DNA from: Acidobacteriota bacterium
GTDB taxonomy: Bacteria > Acidobacteriota > Terriglobia > Acidiferrales > UBA7541
Length of the DNA stretch: 36,200 bases
Reading direction: 5' to 3'
Assembly: GCA_003224235.1 (NCBI GenBank)
Contig: QHYU01000158.1
Location: 1 to 36,200, forward strand
Numbering within the stretch: the stretch's first letter is position 1; each line of letters begins with the position of its first letter. This document shows positions 16,080-25,131 of the stretch, piece by piece. A program made the position numbers and the translations under genes. Below the pieces are notes generated by a model, which was not told the origin of the DNA, did not search any database, and saw only the letters and a list, made by a program, of their open reading frames with translations.

Positions 16080-17060
16080 ATGCCGAACACGCCAACTTCA
16101 ACCGTATATCCCCCGGCTTCAGAGGTCATGCCGCAAACCACCAAGCTCCTAAAATCCTCGCCCAGGACAGCACATGGGTATACTCCCTTTGTGACGACTA
16201 GGACCAATATTGCGCCAGCATCCCTAACAACAGCGCTAGTTCTGTTTCTGCTGCCCGCAACCCTCTTCACGCTGGCCATTCACCTAGTGGGTCCGGTCAT
16301 GCGACTACACGGCAGTACCTGGTGGGTTACCTATCACGTGATTCTGGTCCTGCCCATGGCCCTTCTCCTTGCGGCTGCGCTGGTTGCTCTTCGCCTGGAA
16401 ACGCACAGTCTCTCGTGGCCCCGGGTGAGAGATCGTTTCCGCCTGCGCCGCTTGAATAGGTCTGGATGGTTGTGGAGCATGGCCCTGGCCGGCTTTATGT
16501 ACGGCGGGAACGTAGGTGACGGCATCGCCTTGGTAGGCTCTGGTCTGGCCCTCTGGATTGAGAGCCGGAAGAATGCATTCCTGTGGCCGCTCATCGCAGG
16601 TTTCACATGGGCAAAGCGAAACCTGGGAGCCCTTCAACCCCTTCTCGAAAAGATAAGGTTTTATGAGCAATCTGAGTTTGTGAAGGAGTTCCTGAGTCGT
16701 TTTGGTCCTGGAGACTTCATGGGCATTCCACTTGCCGGTGCCTGGTGGCTTGTCTTTTATTACGCGGCCATACTTCTCATCTTCAATGTGGGAGGAGAGG
16801 AGTTGTGGTGGCGCGGATATGTGTTGCCCAGGCAGGAACTAGCCTGTGGCAAGTGGGCATGGATTGTTCACGGCGCACTTTGGGCCGTGTTCCACATCTT
16901 CTTCCAACCCACTCTCTGGGACATGGTGCGCATGTGCCCGACTTGTTTAGCACTCGCGTTCGTTTGCCAAAGGCTTCAAAACACGTGGCCCGGGGTCATA
17001 GGACACACTTTCGGAAATATGCCCTTCCTCCTGCAGTTGGTCCGCGGCGCAGCCAATTGA
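16080..17060 (+). CDS. CPBP family intramembrane metalloprotease (CAAX protease/Abi type)
   Basis: A membrane protein of about 326 residues. The three CPBP motifs are present: [16 protein letters not shown] (EExxxR), ALWAVFHIF (FxxxH) and VIGHTFGN (HxxxN). Glu-Glu and the His residues are the expected metal ligands. At least five hydrophobic segments can be seen, including [38 protein letters not shown] and [12 protein letters not shown]. In bacteria the family is tied to CAAX-like processing, bacteriocin immunity or unknown proteolysis; no local clue favours one. The start is uncertain: ATG 16080 has AGGA eight bases upstream, and ATG 16128 or GTG 16191 are possible. It is divergent from hslV; no operon partner. 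Confidence 0.82.
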   Translation: MPNTPTSTVYPPASEVMPQTTKLLKSSPRTAHGYTPFVTTRTNIAPASLTTALVLFLLPATLFTLAIHLVGPVMRLHGSTWWVTYHVILVLPMALLLAAALVALRLETHSLSWPRVRDRFRLRRLNRSGWLWSMALAGFMYGGNVGDGIALVGSGLALWIESRKNAFLWPLIAGFTWAKRNLGALQPLLEKIRFYEQSEFVKEFLSRFGPGDFMGIPLAGAWWLVFYYAAILLIFNVGGEELWWRGYVLPRQELACGKWAWIVHGALWAVFHIFFQPTLWDMVRMCPTCLALAFVCQRLQNTWPGVIGHTFGNMPFLLQLVRGAAN

Positions 17061-17224
17061 GGCCGTCTTACACAGGGTTTCTCTGATCACTGTCGATACG
17101 TCGGCATCTCGGGTAGAACGACCGGCCAGCAAAGGTTGCCGAGCAAATTGGAGTATCCAGCCCACATCTCCAATTCATTAGCATAAAGACATGACTCGTT
17201 TACTCACTGACTTAGCGCCACGTT

Positions 17225-17770
17225 CTATCTTTTTTCGGAGATTTCCACCGAGGCCCGGGTCGTTTCCCAGTCCATGCGCAGGGTGCAACTGGTGCCAGCC
17301 TGGTCAAACCCGATGGTAAAATTCTCGACTGGCGAAGGGAGCTTCGCAACTTTCATGTCCACGCGCGCCAGGTCGTCACCTTCTCCGGGATAGGGGATCC
17401 CCCACTCGCCAGTTTTCTTGCTGATGACCAGTGTCCACTGGTCCTGGTTGGGGACGGTGAAGATGGTGTAGCCGCCCGCTGGCACGGCTTTGCCGCCCAC
17501 GGTCAGATCCGTGTTGGCGACGAACGTGGTCGCTTCGTTCGCGCCGGTGCGCCACACCTGCCCGTACGGGACCAACCCACCGTAAATTTTGCGTCCGTTC
17601 ATGCGAGGGCTGGAGTAGTCCACGGTAATCGTCTTGCCGCCGGCGAACTTGCAATCGGCTTTGGCCGGTGGGCTGGGACGCTTGCTCTTATCCCCTTGGC
17701 CCAGGACGGGGGCGGTCAAAACAGCGAGACTTAGAAGAAGCACAGTACAAAACGCAAAACGTTTCTGCAT
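17225..17770 (-). CDS. Secreted DUF2911 protein
   Basis: A 181-residue protein with a clear signal peptide (MQKRFAFCTVLLLSLAVLTAPVLGQG, cleavage near residue 25). The rest matches what I know of DUF2911: ITVDYSSPRMNGRKIYGGLVPYGQVWRTGANEATTF, then VPAGGYTIFTVPNQDQWTLVISKK, WGIPYPGEGDDLARV and a Glu/Arg-rich C-terminus. The family is frequent in Acidobacteria and Bacteroidetes and its function is unknown. ATG 17770 is well supported by GAGGAGAG upstream; the frame stays open further upstream but without family features. It lies just downstream of the cytochrome gene on the same strand (65 bp gap), so it could be co-transcribed with the molybdenum hydroxylase genes, though with its own strong ribosome binding site. 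Confidence 0.85.
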   Translation of the reverse strand: MQKRFAFCTVLLLSLAVLTAPVLGQGDKSKRPSPPAKADCKFAGGKTITVDYSSPRMNGRKIYGGLVPYGQVWRTGANEATTFVANTDLTVGGKAVPAGGYTIFTVPNQDQWTLVISKKTGEWGIPYPGEGDDLARVDMKVAKLPSPVENFTIGFDQAGTSCTLRMDWETTRASVEISEKR

Positions 17771-17835
17771 GTTCTCTCCTCTCGAAACACTGTATGGCTT
17801 GGACGTATGCAGGCAGCCATAAGATAGCCGGCTCC

Positions 17836-18498
17836 CTATCGATTCTCCGCTGTCTCCGGGCAGGCGGCCCCGTTGCTCGCCCATTGATTCATGAGGCCGG
17901 CGAACTCTGTGTGGCCGAGTGGCGGGGTGGTGCGTCCCTCCCCTGGATTCCAGCCCCACAGAACCAACTTGTCCGAGGCGACGTGCTCGATGATCTGGTG
18001 AATTGTTTTCCCTCCGTTCTGCGAGGGATCTTTAAGCTGGCGACAGAGTTCGCCAGGGGTCCTCCCCACAAACACCATTCGCATGTTCGGCGGCGGCAAG
18101 TGCCAATTGGGAGCTCCTGGCGGCATGTTGGCGCCGGGCAGATTCGTGAGCTGATGGCACGCGCTGCATTTCATCCCATACTTGCCCCTCCCATCCGGGC
18201 CGCGCTTGACGCTTTGCGCGTGTGGGTGGCTATCGTCCCCCTGCAAGGGTGCGTCGCCTGCGGGATGACAGTTCTGGCACCGCGGATGTGTGAAAACCGG
18301 CGCCGCAGCCAAGAATGCCGCGCGGGCCGCGGCATCATCCGACACGGTGCGAACAGTTGCTGGCCGGCCTGCCGGGTAGTCAGCTCGGACCCTGCTACCT
18401 CCTCGTGTGGATAGCCTTCCTGTTCCGGCCCAAAGCGACGCGGCCCCTAGAAGTAAAGCAGCAATGGTCTTTCTCTTCCAGTTCCATCTGATGTGCAT
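17836..18498 (-). CDS. Dihaem-type cytochrome c-like partner of the molybdenum hydroxylase
   Basis: A 220-residue protein with an N-terminal hydrophobic export segment (TIAALLLGAASLWAG, ~11-25) and two CxxCH haem-binding motifs, CQNCH (74-78) and CSACH (111-115). Met residues around GANMPPG and PNMRM could be axial ligands. It should sit in the periplasm and pass electrons on from the iorAB oxidoreductase encoded directly upstream (24 bp gap). ATG 18498 is preferred because GGGAGAG lies six bases before it; an ATG at 18516 is in frame but poorly preceded. The haem count and the mature form need experimental confirmation. Cytochrome partners are common for membrane-linked aldehyde/isoquinoline-type hydroxylases. 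Confidence 0.8.
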   Translation of the reverse strand: MHIRWNWKRKTIAALLLGAASLWAGTGRLSTRGGSRVRADYPAGRPATVRTVSDDAAARAAFLAAAPVFTHPRCQNCHPAGDAPLQGDDSHPHAQSVKRGPDGRGKYGMKCSACHQLTNLPGANMPPGAPNWHLPPPNMRMVFVGRTPGELCRQLKDPSQNGGKTIHQIIEHVASDKLVLWGWNPGEGRTTPPLGHTEFAGLMNQWASNGAACPETAENR

Positions 18499-18522
18499 TC
18501 GGGCTCTCCCTGTCATGGAGCT

Positions 18523-20688
18523 TCAGGCCTTGCGCAAGTCGGAGGCGCGCACCGGCAGTCGCCGGACGCGCTTGCCGGTGGCCGCGAAGATGGCATTCGC
18601 AACCGCCGGTGCGACAGCCGGCACGCCCGGTTCGCCGACGCCGGTGGGGTGCTCTGTGCTGGGCACGATATAGACTTCGATATCGGGAGCCTCGTTCATG
18701 CGCAGCATGGGGTAGTCGTGGAAGTTGCGTTGCTGGACGCGGCCCCGTTCGAGCGTGATCTCGCCCTTGAGCGCGGCCGTCAGGCCGAAGATGATTCCGC
18801 CCTCCATCTGCGCTACGACCGTATCCGGATTGACGACGCGACCGCAATCAACCGCGCAGACGACGCGGTGCACGCGCACGGTGCCGTCGTCGGCTACTGA
18901 GGCTTCTGCAACCTGGGCGACATAGCTGTCGAAAGAGAAATGCACGGCAATGCCCCGGGCCCGCCCGCCCGGCAAGGGCGCGCCCCACTTCGCTTTGCTG
19001 GCGGCGAGTTCCAGCACACCCAGGTACCGCGGCTGGTGGGCCAACAACGCGCGGCGGAACTCGTACGGGTCTTTGCCTGCGGTGTGGGCCAGCTCGTCCA
19101 GGAAGCTTTCGACGACAAAGCCGGTGTGAGAATGCCCGACAGAGCGCCACCACTGCACCGGTACACCGACTTTGGGGCTGTGGAGATCGACCAAGACGTT
19201 GGGGATCGCGTAGGGTAGCTCCGCCGCACCTTCCACCGATGAGCCATCGATGCCGTTCTTGACCATGACGCTTTCAAACATCGTTCCCGCCAGGATGGAC
19301 TGCCCCACGATCGTGTGCGTCCACGCAACCGGATTTCCGGCTGCATCCAGGCCCGCAGCGAGCCGGTCGTACCACATCGGGCGATACCACCCGCCGCGAA
19401 TGTCGTCTTCGCGAGTCCAGATAACCTTTACTGGGGCCCCGACCGCCTTGGCCACCTCTACGGCTTCGACGACGAAGTCCGAAACCGGATTCGCGCGACG
19501 CCCGAAACCACCCCCGAGGAGTGTGGTGTGAATTTGCACCTGCTCGGGCTTCAGCCCGGCCACGGCGGCGGCCGCAGCCCGGTCCACGGTCTGGAACTGC
19601 GTTCCGGTCCAGATCTCACAGCGGTCTGAGCGCAAGTCCACCAAGCAATTCAAGGGCTCCATCATCGCGTGCGCCAGATAGGGGACTTCGTACTCCGCGG
19701 TGACCTGCTTCGCCGCGCTGGCGAGCGTTTGCGTCGGATCACCATCTTTGCGCGCGACAGCTCCGGGTGTCTTCGCCAGATTCGCGTACTGTTCGCGGAG
19801 GCTTGCGGTCGAAAGCGTTGCGTTCGGGCCCTCCTCCCAGACGATATCCAGCGCATCGCGGCCGAGCTTTGCGGGCCAGAAGCCCGAGGCGACCACCGCA
19901 ACACCCGCCCGCACCGAGACTACGGCTGCTACGCCCGGAACGCTCTTGGCCTTCTCATCGTTGATGCGGACAGCCTTTGCGCCGAAAACCGGCGGCCGCG
20001 CCAGCACCGCTGTGAGCATGCCGGGGATGCGTACATCGAGACCAAATTGCGCCGTGCCGTTGATCTTGGACGGCGTGTCGAGACGATGCGTGGGCTTGCC
20101 GATAAGCTTGTAGTCTTTCGGGTCCTTAAGAACGACTTCTTTCGGCGGCTCCATCTTCACCGCGCTGTCCGCGAGAGCACCGAAAGAGAGCCGCCGGTTG
20201 CTGGCCGCATGGATTACGTAGCCGCTTTCCGCGCGACAGCTTTGCGCATTGACGTTCCAGGTCTGCGCGGCAGCGGCGATCAGCATCATCCGCGCCATGG
20301 CCCCAGCTTTGCGTAGTCGCTCCCACTCCGAGTTGACGCTTGTGCTGCCTCCCGTCATCTGAATGCCGAACACAGCGTGGTTATACGCGGGATCCACTGG
20401 CGCCGATTCCACGCGAATCCTGCTCCAGTCAGCCTCGAGTTCCTCGGCGATGAGCATGGGCATCGACGTGTAAACGCCTTGGCCCATCTCCGCCTTGTTC
20501 ACGATGATCGTCACGCTGTCATCCGTTCCAATCCGGATGAAGGCATTAGGCGCAAAGGTCTCTTTGGCGCGGTCCGTTTCGCTTGTGCCGCTCAGTTCAG
20601 GGAGATAAAAGCTGATCAGCAGGCCGCCGCCAAGAGCCGCTCCCGCCTTGAAAAAATCGCGCCGTCTCATCCCGGTCGCTATGTTCAT
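18523..20688 (-). CDS. iorB: Isoquinoline 1-oxidoreductase-type molybdenum hydroxylase, large (beta) subunit
   Basis: A 721-residue molybdopterin subunit of the xanthine dehydrogenase superfamily. The N-terminus [18 protein letters not shown] looks like a twin-arginine export signal, so the folded enzyme is probably sent to the periplasm together with IorA. Landmarks are [14 protein letters not shown], the Moco-binding [17 protein letters not shown], and near the C-terminus [19 protein letters not shown], whose Glu is the expected catalytic base. Members hydroxylate N-heterocycles or oxidise aldehydes; the substrate is open. The start overlaps the iorA stop (ATGA), so both are translated together. 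Separate MoCo-insertion (XdhC-like) genes are not in the window. Confidence 0.93.
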   Translation of the reverse strand: MNIATGMRRRDFFKAGAALGGGLLISFYLPELSGTSETDRAKETFAPNAFIRIGTDDSVTIIVNKAEMGQGVYTSMPMLIAEELEADWSRIRVESAPVDPAYNHAVFGIQMTGGSTSVNSEWERLRKAGAMARMMLIAAAAQTWNVNAQSCRAESGYVIHAASNRRLSFGALADSAVKMEPPKEVVLKDPKDYKLIGKPTHRLDTPSKINGTAQFGLDVRIPGMLTAVLARPPVFGAKAVRINDEKAKSVPGVAAVVSVRAGVAVVASGFWPAKLGRDALDIVWEEGPNATLSTASLREQYANLAKTPGAVARKDGDPTQTLASAAKQVTAEYEVPYLAHAMMEPLNCLVDLRSDRCEIWTGTQFQTVDRAAAAAVAGLKPEQVQIHTTLLGGGFGRRANPVSDFVVEAVEVAKAVGAPVKVIWTREDDIRGGWYRPMWYDRLAAGLDAAGNPVAWTHTIVGQSILAGTMFESVMVKNGIDGSSVEGAAELPYAIPNVLVDLHSPKVGVPVQWWRSVGHSHTGFVVESFLDELAHTAGKDPYEFRRALLAHQPRYLGVLELAASKAKWGAPLPGGRARGIAVHFSFDSYVAQVAEASVADDGTVRVHRVVCAVDCGRVVNPDTVVAQMEGGIIFGLTAALKGEITLERGRVQQRNFHDYPMLRMNEAPDIEVYIVPSTEHPTGVGEPGVPAVAPAVANAIFAATGKRVRRLPVRASDLRKA

Positions 20689-21155
20689 TTCGCACCGCCC
20701 GACGCCATCAGTTGGGCCGCACGGCGGATCGCCCGGCGGATCCGCGGATACGTCCCGCAGCGGCAGATATTGCCCGACATGGCGTCGTCAATGTCGGAAT
20801 CTGTCGGCTTGGAGTTTTCGCGCAGCAGGACGGCGGCACTCATGATCTGTCCCGACTGGCAGTACCCGCATTGAGGCACGTCTTCGGCGATCCAAGCCTG
20901 TTGCAAGGGATGGCTCAGGTCCGCTGAGAGCCCTTCGATGGTGGTGACGATTTTCCCAGCCGCCCTGGAGACCGGTGTGACGCAAGAGCGCACGGCTTCG
21001 CCGTCGATGTGCACCGTACACGCCCCGCACTGCGCCATGCCGCAGCCGTACTTAGTGCCCGCTAGGCCGATGTTTTCGCGGATCACCCACAGCAGCGGCG
21101 TGGCCGGATCCACATCCACGCTGTATTGCCTGCGATTGACGTTGAGTGCGATCAC
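20685..21155 (-). CDS. iorA: Isoquinoline 1-oxidoreductase-type small subunit with two [2Fe-2S] clusters
   Basis: A 156-residue electron-transfer subunit. The plant-type cluster ligands are Cys38, Cys43, Cys46 and Cys58 ([17 protein letters not shown] ... SCV). The second cluster has Cys96, Cys99, Cys131 and Cys133 ([10 protein letters not shown] and [10 protein letters not shown]). It accepts electrons from the molybdenum site of IorB and would pass them to the cytochrome encoded downstream. No export signal of its own is visible, so it probably travels with the Tat-exported IorB. It starts at GTG 21155, eight bases after AAAGGAG. First gene of the unit; a promoter candidate lies at 21256-21285. 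Confidence 0.94.
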   Translation of the reverse strand: MIALNVNRRQYSVDVDPATPLLWVIRENIGLAGTKYGCGMAQCGACTVHIDGEAVRSCVTPVSRAAGKIVTTIEGLSADLSHPLQQAWIAEDVPQCGYCQSGQIMSAAVLLRENSKPTDSDIDDAMSGNICRCGTYPRIRRAIRRAAQLMASGGAK

Positions 21156-21255
21156 TTTTGTGGCTCCTTTGCCTGCCTGAATTTCACCTTAGATGATCGG
21201 CTCGACATATCGGTGACATACTGTTGCTTTCAAAAATCACATGGCAAAGGATGGC

Positions 21256-21285
21256 AATCTAGCTGTCTTATGACAATCCTGTCAA
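21256..21285 (-). promoter_or_regulatory. Promoter candidate for the iorAB unit
   Basis: On the minus strand TTGACA (21285-21280) is followed after 18 bp by TAGATT (21261-21256), a perfect -35 and a 4/6 -10. An inverted repeat TGACA-N4-TGTCA (21271-21284) overlaps the -35, which could be an operator. About 100 bp then remain to the iorA start. Confidence 0.5.
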
Positions 21286-21438
21286 CAACCCCGCGGTTTG
21301 ACCCTGATCAGCCCGCTTTCGGAAGCAGGCTCCGTCCTCGATAGCTGTCAAGAACCTCCTAAGCAGGACTCTAGCTTTGCGCTGGGCGCGGCAGCTAGGG
21401 GAGAGAGCTGGTGAATGGTTCTCCCGGTTTCTAGGTTC

Positions 21439-21460
21439 CATTAAAATTATTTATTTGACG
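21439..21460 (+). promoter_or_regulatory. Possible -35/UP region of the ilv leader transcript
   Basis: A strongly AT-rich stretch (CCATTAAAATTATTTA) runs into TTGACG (21455-21460), unlike the GC-rich surroundings. No clear -10 follows at 16-18 bp; CATAAT at 21499-21504 is too far. The start of the leader RNA therefore remains open. Confidence 0.3.
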
Positions 21461-21507
21461 TCGTTCTGGCATTAGAGGTACATGGTTACCTGTTTTAGCA
21501 TAATCTA

Positions 21508-21660
21508 ATGATGCGCAAGGTTGAGTGCGAATCGGTTCACGATAGGCCCATAAGACGGGGCTCTCCGCTTTCGCCCCTGGCATTTCCTGCGTCCTTTGGT
21601 GGCCGCGGTCTGATTACTGAGGTCATTGTAGGCCCTATCCCGCTGATACACAGCGGATAA
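21508..21660 (+). CDS. ilv leader peptide, 50 aa, Leu/Ile/Val-rich end
   Basis: A short ORF of 50 codons begins ATG ATG at 21508/21511 and ends TAA at 21658-21660, 104 bp before ilvB. Its last part reads LITEVIVGPIPLIHSG: eight of the 13 residues 35-47 are Leu, Ile or Val, including the rare codon ATA. Codon-rich tracts for the end product directly before a terminator are the hallmark of attenuator leader peptides of ilv operons. The TAA lies inside attenuator arm 2. No good ribosome binding site is seen; a 9-codon ORF (21482-21508, MVTCFSII) overlaps its ATG and could couple to it. The N-terminal part looks like ordinary sequence, so the true start may be nearer. Confidence 0.65.
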   Translation: MMRKVECESVHDRPIRRGSPLSPLAFPASFGGRGLITEVIVGPIPLIHSG

Positions 21661-21733
21661 CGGCCGGCGAAGAGAAATCCTAAGTCGAAACAAGCCAAAG
21701 GCCGTTATCCAGAGCAAAAGGATAACGGCCTTT
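21631..21733 (+). promoter_or_regulatory. Transcription attenuator of the ilv operon (four-arm switch)
   Basis: Four arms can pair in exclusive ways. Arm 1 GGCCCTATCC (21631-21640) lies in the Leu/Ile/Val codons. Arm 2 GGATAACGGCC (21655-21665) includes the leader stop. Arm 3 GGCCGTTATCC is at 21700-21710. Arm 4 GGATAACGGCC (21720-21730) is identical to arm 2. 1:2 is a pause hairpin with an internal mismatch, 2:3 an 11-bp perfect antiterminator, 3:4 the terminator. A ribosome stalled for lack of charged Leu/Ile/Val-tRNA would cover arm 1 and let 2 pair with 3, so transcription continues into ilvB. The mechanism is inferred from the arrangement. Confidence 0.75.
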
Positions 21734-21734
21734 T
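21697..21734 (+). terminator. Intrinsic terminator arm pair of the ilv leader
   Basis: A 14-bp perfect stem AAAGGCCGTTATCC / GGATAACGGCCTTT (21697-21710 and 21720-21733) with a 9-nt loop. It runs into a short T-rich tail (TTTTGGTCTTC), weaker than a classic U-tract. It stands 30 bp before ilvB and would stop leader transcription when the leader peptide is fully translated. Confidence 0.75.
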
Positions 21735-21764
21735 GGTCTTCAGGAGCAATCGGAGGCTGCACCC

Positions 21765-23525
21765 ATGGAGGCGAACTTGAACTCATCGGCGACCACGGTT
21801 CAGGAAGACTACGCAGCCCACACTCCGCGAGATGTCGTGCGCGGCGCGCGGATCTTGTGCGAGGCGCTCCTCCACGAAGGCGTGGATACCATCTTCGGTT
21901 ATCCCGGCGGCGCGGTGCTCCCCATCTACGACGAACTCGCCAAGATGCGCGGCCACCTGCGGCACATCCTTGCCCGGCACGAACAGGGAGCCGTACACAT
22001 GGCCGAAGGTTATGCCAAGGCGACGGGCAAGGTCGGTGTGGTACTGGTCACCTCGGGACCGGGAGCGACCAACGCGGTCACCGGAATCGCCAATGCTTAT
22101 ATGGATTCAACGCCGCTGGTCGTTTTCACTGGACAGGTGCCGCGGAAACTGATCGGCAGCGACGCCTTCCAGGAAATCGATACCGTCGGCATCACGATGC
22201 CCTGCACGAAATACAACTACTTGGCGCGCAATGCATGCGACCTGGCCGAAATCGTCAAAGAGGCGTTCTACATCGCCGGCACTGGGCGTCCGGGACCTGT
22301 ACTCGTCGATATTCCGAAGGACGTTGCAAATGAGAAGGCGCCGTTCATTTATCCCGAACGCGTGCGGCTGCCCGGTTATCGCCCGAGCGTGCTGGCGGAC
22401 CCCGGGCAGGTGCAGCGAGCTATGGCGAAGATAGGCACAGCGAAGCGCCCCATACTGTACGTGGGCGGCGGCGTCATTCACTCCGGCGGCACAGACGAAC
22501 TGGTGGAACTGGCCGAAAGATTGGGCCTGCCTGTTACTCCCACCCTGATGGGGCTGGGCTGCTTCCCATCCGGCCATCCGTTATCTCTGGGCATGCTCGG
22601 CATGCATGGCTCTTATTGGGCCAACATGGCCATTTCCGAGTCCGACCTGATCATCGCCATTGGCGCGCGATTCGACGATCGTGTCACGGGCGCGGTCGAC
22701 AAGTTTGCTCGGCAAGCAGAGATTATCCAGGTGGACATCGATCCCTCGTCCATCGGCAAGAACGTTCGCGCTCACATCGCTCTGGTCGGAGACGCCAAAA
22801 GCGTCATGCGGCAGATGCTCGAAGCGCTGCCGGAAGAGGCTTGCCGGGACAGCTCTGTGCGCCTCGCCGCGTGGTGGGACCAAATCGAGGCGTGGAAAGT
22901 GCACGCCCCCCTGACTTACGAAAATTCCGACCAAGTGATCAAGCCACAGTTTTTGTGCCAGGAGCTTTATCGCTTGACCCAAGGCAATGCCATCATCGCC
23001 ACCGACGTGGGCCAGCACCAGATGTGGCTAGCGCAGTACTACGGTTTCAAAGGCCCGCGGCAGTCCATCACCTCCGGTGGCCTGGGGACGATGGGCTTCG
23101 GTTTTCCAGCGGCGCTCGGCGCGCAAGTTGCTTTCCCAAACCGCCAGGTCATCGCTTTTGTAGGCGACGGCGGCTTTCAGATGACCGCGCAGGAACTGGC
23201 CACCGCCGTTCAATATAAGACCAACATCAAGATCGTGGTGATGAACAACAACTACCTCGGGATGGTCCGCCAGTGGCAGGAGCTCTTCTACGACCACGCT
23301 TACTCGGCCGTGGCGATGGAATGGTTGCCCAACTTCGTCAAACTCGCCGAGGCGTACGGCGCCGTCGGGTTGCGCGCAACGCGGCCTGAAGAATTGCAGG
23401 GTGTGCTCGAGCGAGGACTCTCCACCCCGGGGGTGGTGGTGATGGATATCGTCGTGGCGCTCGAGGAAAACGTCTATCCGATGATCCCGCCCGGCGCGGG
23501 GCTCAAGGAGATGGTGCTCCGGTGA
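21765..23525 (+). CDS. ilvB: Acetolactate synthase, large (catalytic) subunit
   Basis: A 586-residue ThDP-, FAD- and Mg-dependent enzyme of valine, leucine and isoleucine synthesis. It condenses two pyruvates to acetolactate, or pyruvate and 2-oxobutyrate to acetohydroxybutyrate. The N-terminal domain shows FGYPGGAVLPIYDEL and RHEQGAVHMAEGYAKATGK with the ThDP-activating Glu. FIYPERVRLPGYRP marks the central FAD domain. The C-terminal ThDP motif is GDGGFQMTAQELATAVQ...NIKIVVMNNN. Start ATG 21765 has CGGAGG eight bases upstream. An extension of about 20 residues precedes the conserved start (VRGARILCEAL). It leads the operon, immediately behind the attenuator, and overlaps ilvN by GTGA. Confidence 0.97.
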   Translation: MEANLNSSATTVQEDYAAHTPRDVVRGARILCEALLHEGVDTIFGYPGGAVLPIYDELAKMRGHLRHILARHEQGAVHMAEGYAKATGKVGVVLVTSGPGATNAVTGIANAYMDSTPLVVFTGQVPRKLIGSDAFQEIDTVGITMPCTKYNYLARNACDLAEIVKEAFYIAGTGRPGPVLVDIPKDVANEKAPFIYPERVRLPGYRPSVLADPGQVQRAMAKIGTAKRPILYVGGGVIHSGGTDELVELAERLGLPVTPTLMGLGCFPSGHPLSLGMLGMHGSYWANMAISESDLIIAIGARFDDRVTGAVDKFARQAEIIQVDIDPSSIGKNVRAHIALVGDAKSVMRQMLEALPEEACRDSSVRLAAWWDQIEAWKVHAPLTYENSDQVIKPQFLCQELYRLTQGNAIIATDVGQHQMWLAQYYGFKGPRQSITSGGLGTMGFGFPAALGAQVAFPNRQVIAFVGDGGFQMTAQELATAVQYKTNIKIVVMNNNYLGMVRQWQELFYDHAYSAVAMEWLPNFVKLAEAYGAVGLRATRPEELQGVLERGLSTPGVVVMDIVVALEENVYPMIPPGAGLKEMVLR

Positions 23526-24094
23526 GGCGCACGCTTTCCATCTGGGTCGAGAATCGGAGCGGGGAGCTCTCGCGTATCGTCGGTCTGTTCGCCGCGCGCG
23601 GCTACAACATCGAAAGCCTGACGGTGGCCGACACGCCCCAGCGGAACATTTCGCTGGTTACCGTGGTAACGACGGGCACCGATCACGCCATCGAGCAGAT
23701 CGTCAAACGGGTGGACAAGCAGGTGTGCGTCCTGAAAGCCCTGGATGTCACCGACCTCCGGCATGCCGAGCGCGAGATAGCGGTGGTGAGCGTGAAACTC
23801 AATGTCGGCCCGGCACTCCGAGAAGTTCTGCAACTCGTGGCGCGGAATCGTTTGAAGCTCGTGGACGTTTCGCAGGACACCCTCACCCTCGAAGCCACCG
23901 GAGATTGCGCCGCCATCAACGAAATCATCGCGCTGCTCAGCTCCCTTGGCATTCGGGATATTGTGCGCAGCGGCGTGGTGGCCGTGGCCGATCTTCCGCC
24001 GCGCGCGGCTGGTCAGGAAGCCCTCCACCCGGCAATGAACCTTGGCTCAGCCGTGCCCGGATTTTCAGACTCCGCCAGCAAAGCCGAACTCTAA
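23522..24094 (+). CDS. ilvN: Acetolactate synthase, small regulatory subunit
   Basis: A 190-residue partner of IlvB that raises its activity and carries the valine feedback site. An ACT domain covers residues ~3-75 (TLSIWVENRSGELSRIVGLFAARGYNIESLTVA). The C-terminal domain follows (~80-165), with EREIAVVSVKLN and a second ferredoxin-like half. The C-terminal ~30 residues (PPRAAGQEALHPAMNLGSAV...) are a loose tail not typical of the family. Translation starts at GTG 23522, overlapping the ilvB TGA (GTGA), so the two subunits are made in step. IlvC follows 9 bp later. Confidence 0.95.
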   Translation: MRRTLSIWVENRSGELSRIVGLFAARGYNIESLTVADTPQRNISLVTVVTTGTDHAIEQIVKRVDKQVCVLKALDVTDLRHAEREIAVVSVKLNVGPALREVLQLVARNRLKLVDVSQDTLTLEATGDCAAINEIIALLSSLGIRDIVRSGVVAVADLPPRAAGQEALHPAMNLGSAVPGFSDSASKAEL

Positions 24095-24103
24095 GGAGGA
24101 GAG

Positions 24104-25120
24104 ATGCAAGTCTATTACGATAGAGACGCAGACCGCAGTTATCTCAAGAAAAAAAGAATCGCCGTCATCGGATATGGGTCCCAGGGGCACGCCCAAGCGA
24201 ATAACCTGAAAGACTCGGACTACGACGTCGTCGTAGGGCTGCGGGCGCAAAGCCCGTCATGGGCGAAAGCAGAGAAAGCCGGGTTGCGCGTTGTGCCGGT
24301 GGCGCAGGCGGCGGCCGAAGGCGACATCGTTATGATGCTGGTGCCCGACGAACTCGCGCCCGAGGTGTATGCGAGTGAAATTGCGCCGTCCATGAAGGCC
24401 GGCAAGTATCTGGCCTTCTCGCACGGCTTTTCGATCCATTACCGGTTCGTCCGGCCCCCCGAAGAGGTCAGCGTGTTCATGGTCGCGCCCAAAGGCCCGG
24501 GCCATCTGGTGCGGCACGAGTACACCCGAGGCGCGGGTGTTCCCTGTCTGTTCGCAGTGCATCAGGACCCGAAGGGGGACGCGAGGCAAGTTGCGCTGGC
24601 GTACGCAAGCGCCATTGGTGGCGGCCGCGCGGGCGTAATTGAAACGACTTTTCGCGAAGAGACCGAAACCGATCTATTCGGCGAACAGGCCGTGCTCTGC
24701 GGTGGGCTGACCTCGCTGATCAAGGCTGGATTTGAAACCCTCGTCGAAGCCGGATATGCCCCGGAGATGGCTTACTTTGAATGCTTGCACGAGATGAAGC
24801 TGATTGTGGACTTGATGTACGAGGGCGGGATTTCTGAAATGCGCTACTCGATTTCCAACACCGCGCAGTATGGAGATATGACGCGCGGGCCGCGCGTGAT
24901 CGGCCCCGAAACCAAGCGCCGCATGTGCCACTTGCTGTCGGAGATCCGATCCGGCGATTTCGCTCGCGAGTGGATGGAAGAACATGCGAACGGCCGCTCG
25001 CGATTCCGGCAGCTGACGGAGGAAGGAAAACAACATCCGATTGAAGTGGTCGGCGGGCGCCTGAGGGCGATGATGCCCTGGCTCTCGGAAAAACGCTTGG
25101 TGGATAAAGCTCGAAATTGA
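24104..25120 (+). CDS. ilvC: Ketol-acid reductoisomerase (class I)
   Basis: A 338-residue enzyme that isomerises and reduces acetolactate or acetohydroxybutyrate to the dihydroxy acids with NAD(P)H and Mg. The Rossmann region is [28 protein letters not shown] (19-46). The Mg/substrate segments are [52 protein letters not shown] and the C-terminal catalytic Glu region. Length and single knotted domain mark class I. The cofactor loop has Arg and Ser residues (LRAQSPS) that favour NADPH; inference. ATG 24104 follows AAGGAGGAGAG, the best ribosome binding site of the operon. Confidence 0.97.
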   Translation: MQVYYDRDADRSYLKKKRIAVIGYGSQGHAQANNLKDSDYDVVVGLRAQSPSWAKAEKAGLRVVPVAQAAAEGDIVMMLVPDELAPEVYASEIAPSMKAGKYLAFSHGFSIHYRFVRPPEEVSVFMVAPKGPGHLVRHEYTRGAGVPCLFAVHQDPKGDARQVALAYASAIGGGRAGVIETTFREETETDLFGEQAVLCGGLTSLIKAGFETLVEAGYAPEMAYFECLHEMKLIVDLMYEGGISEMRYSISNTAQYGDMTRGPRVIGPETKRRMCHLLSEIRSGDFAREWMEEHANGRSRFRQLTEEGKQHPIEVVGGRLRAMMPWLSEKRLVDKARN

Positions 25121-25131
25121 GGGGGAGAAGA

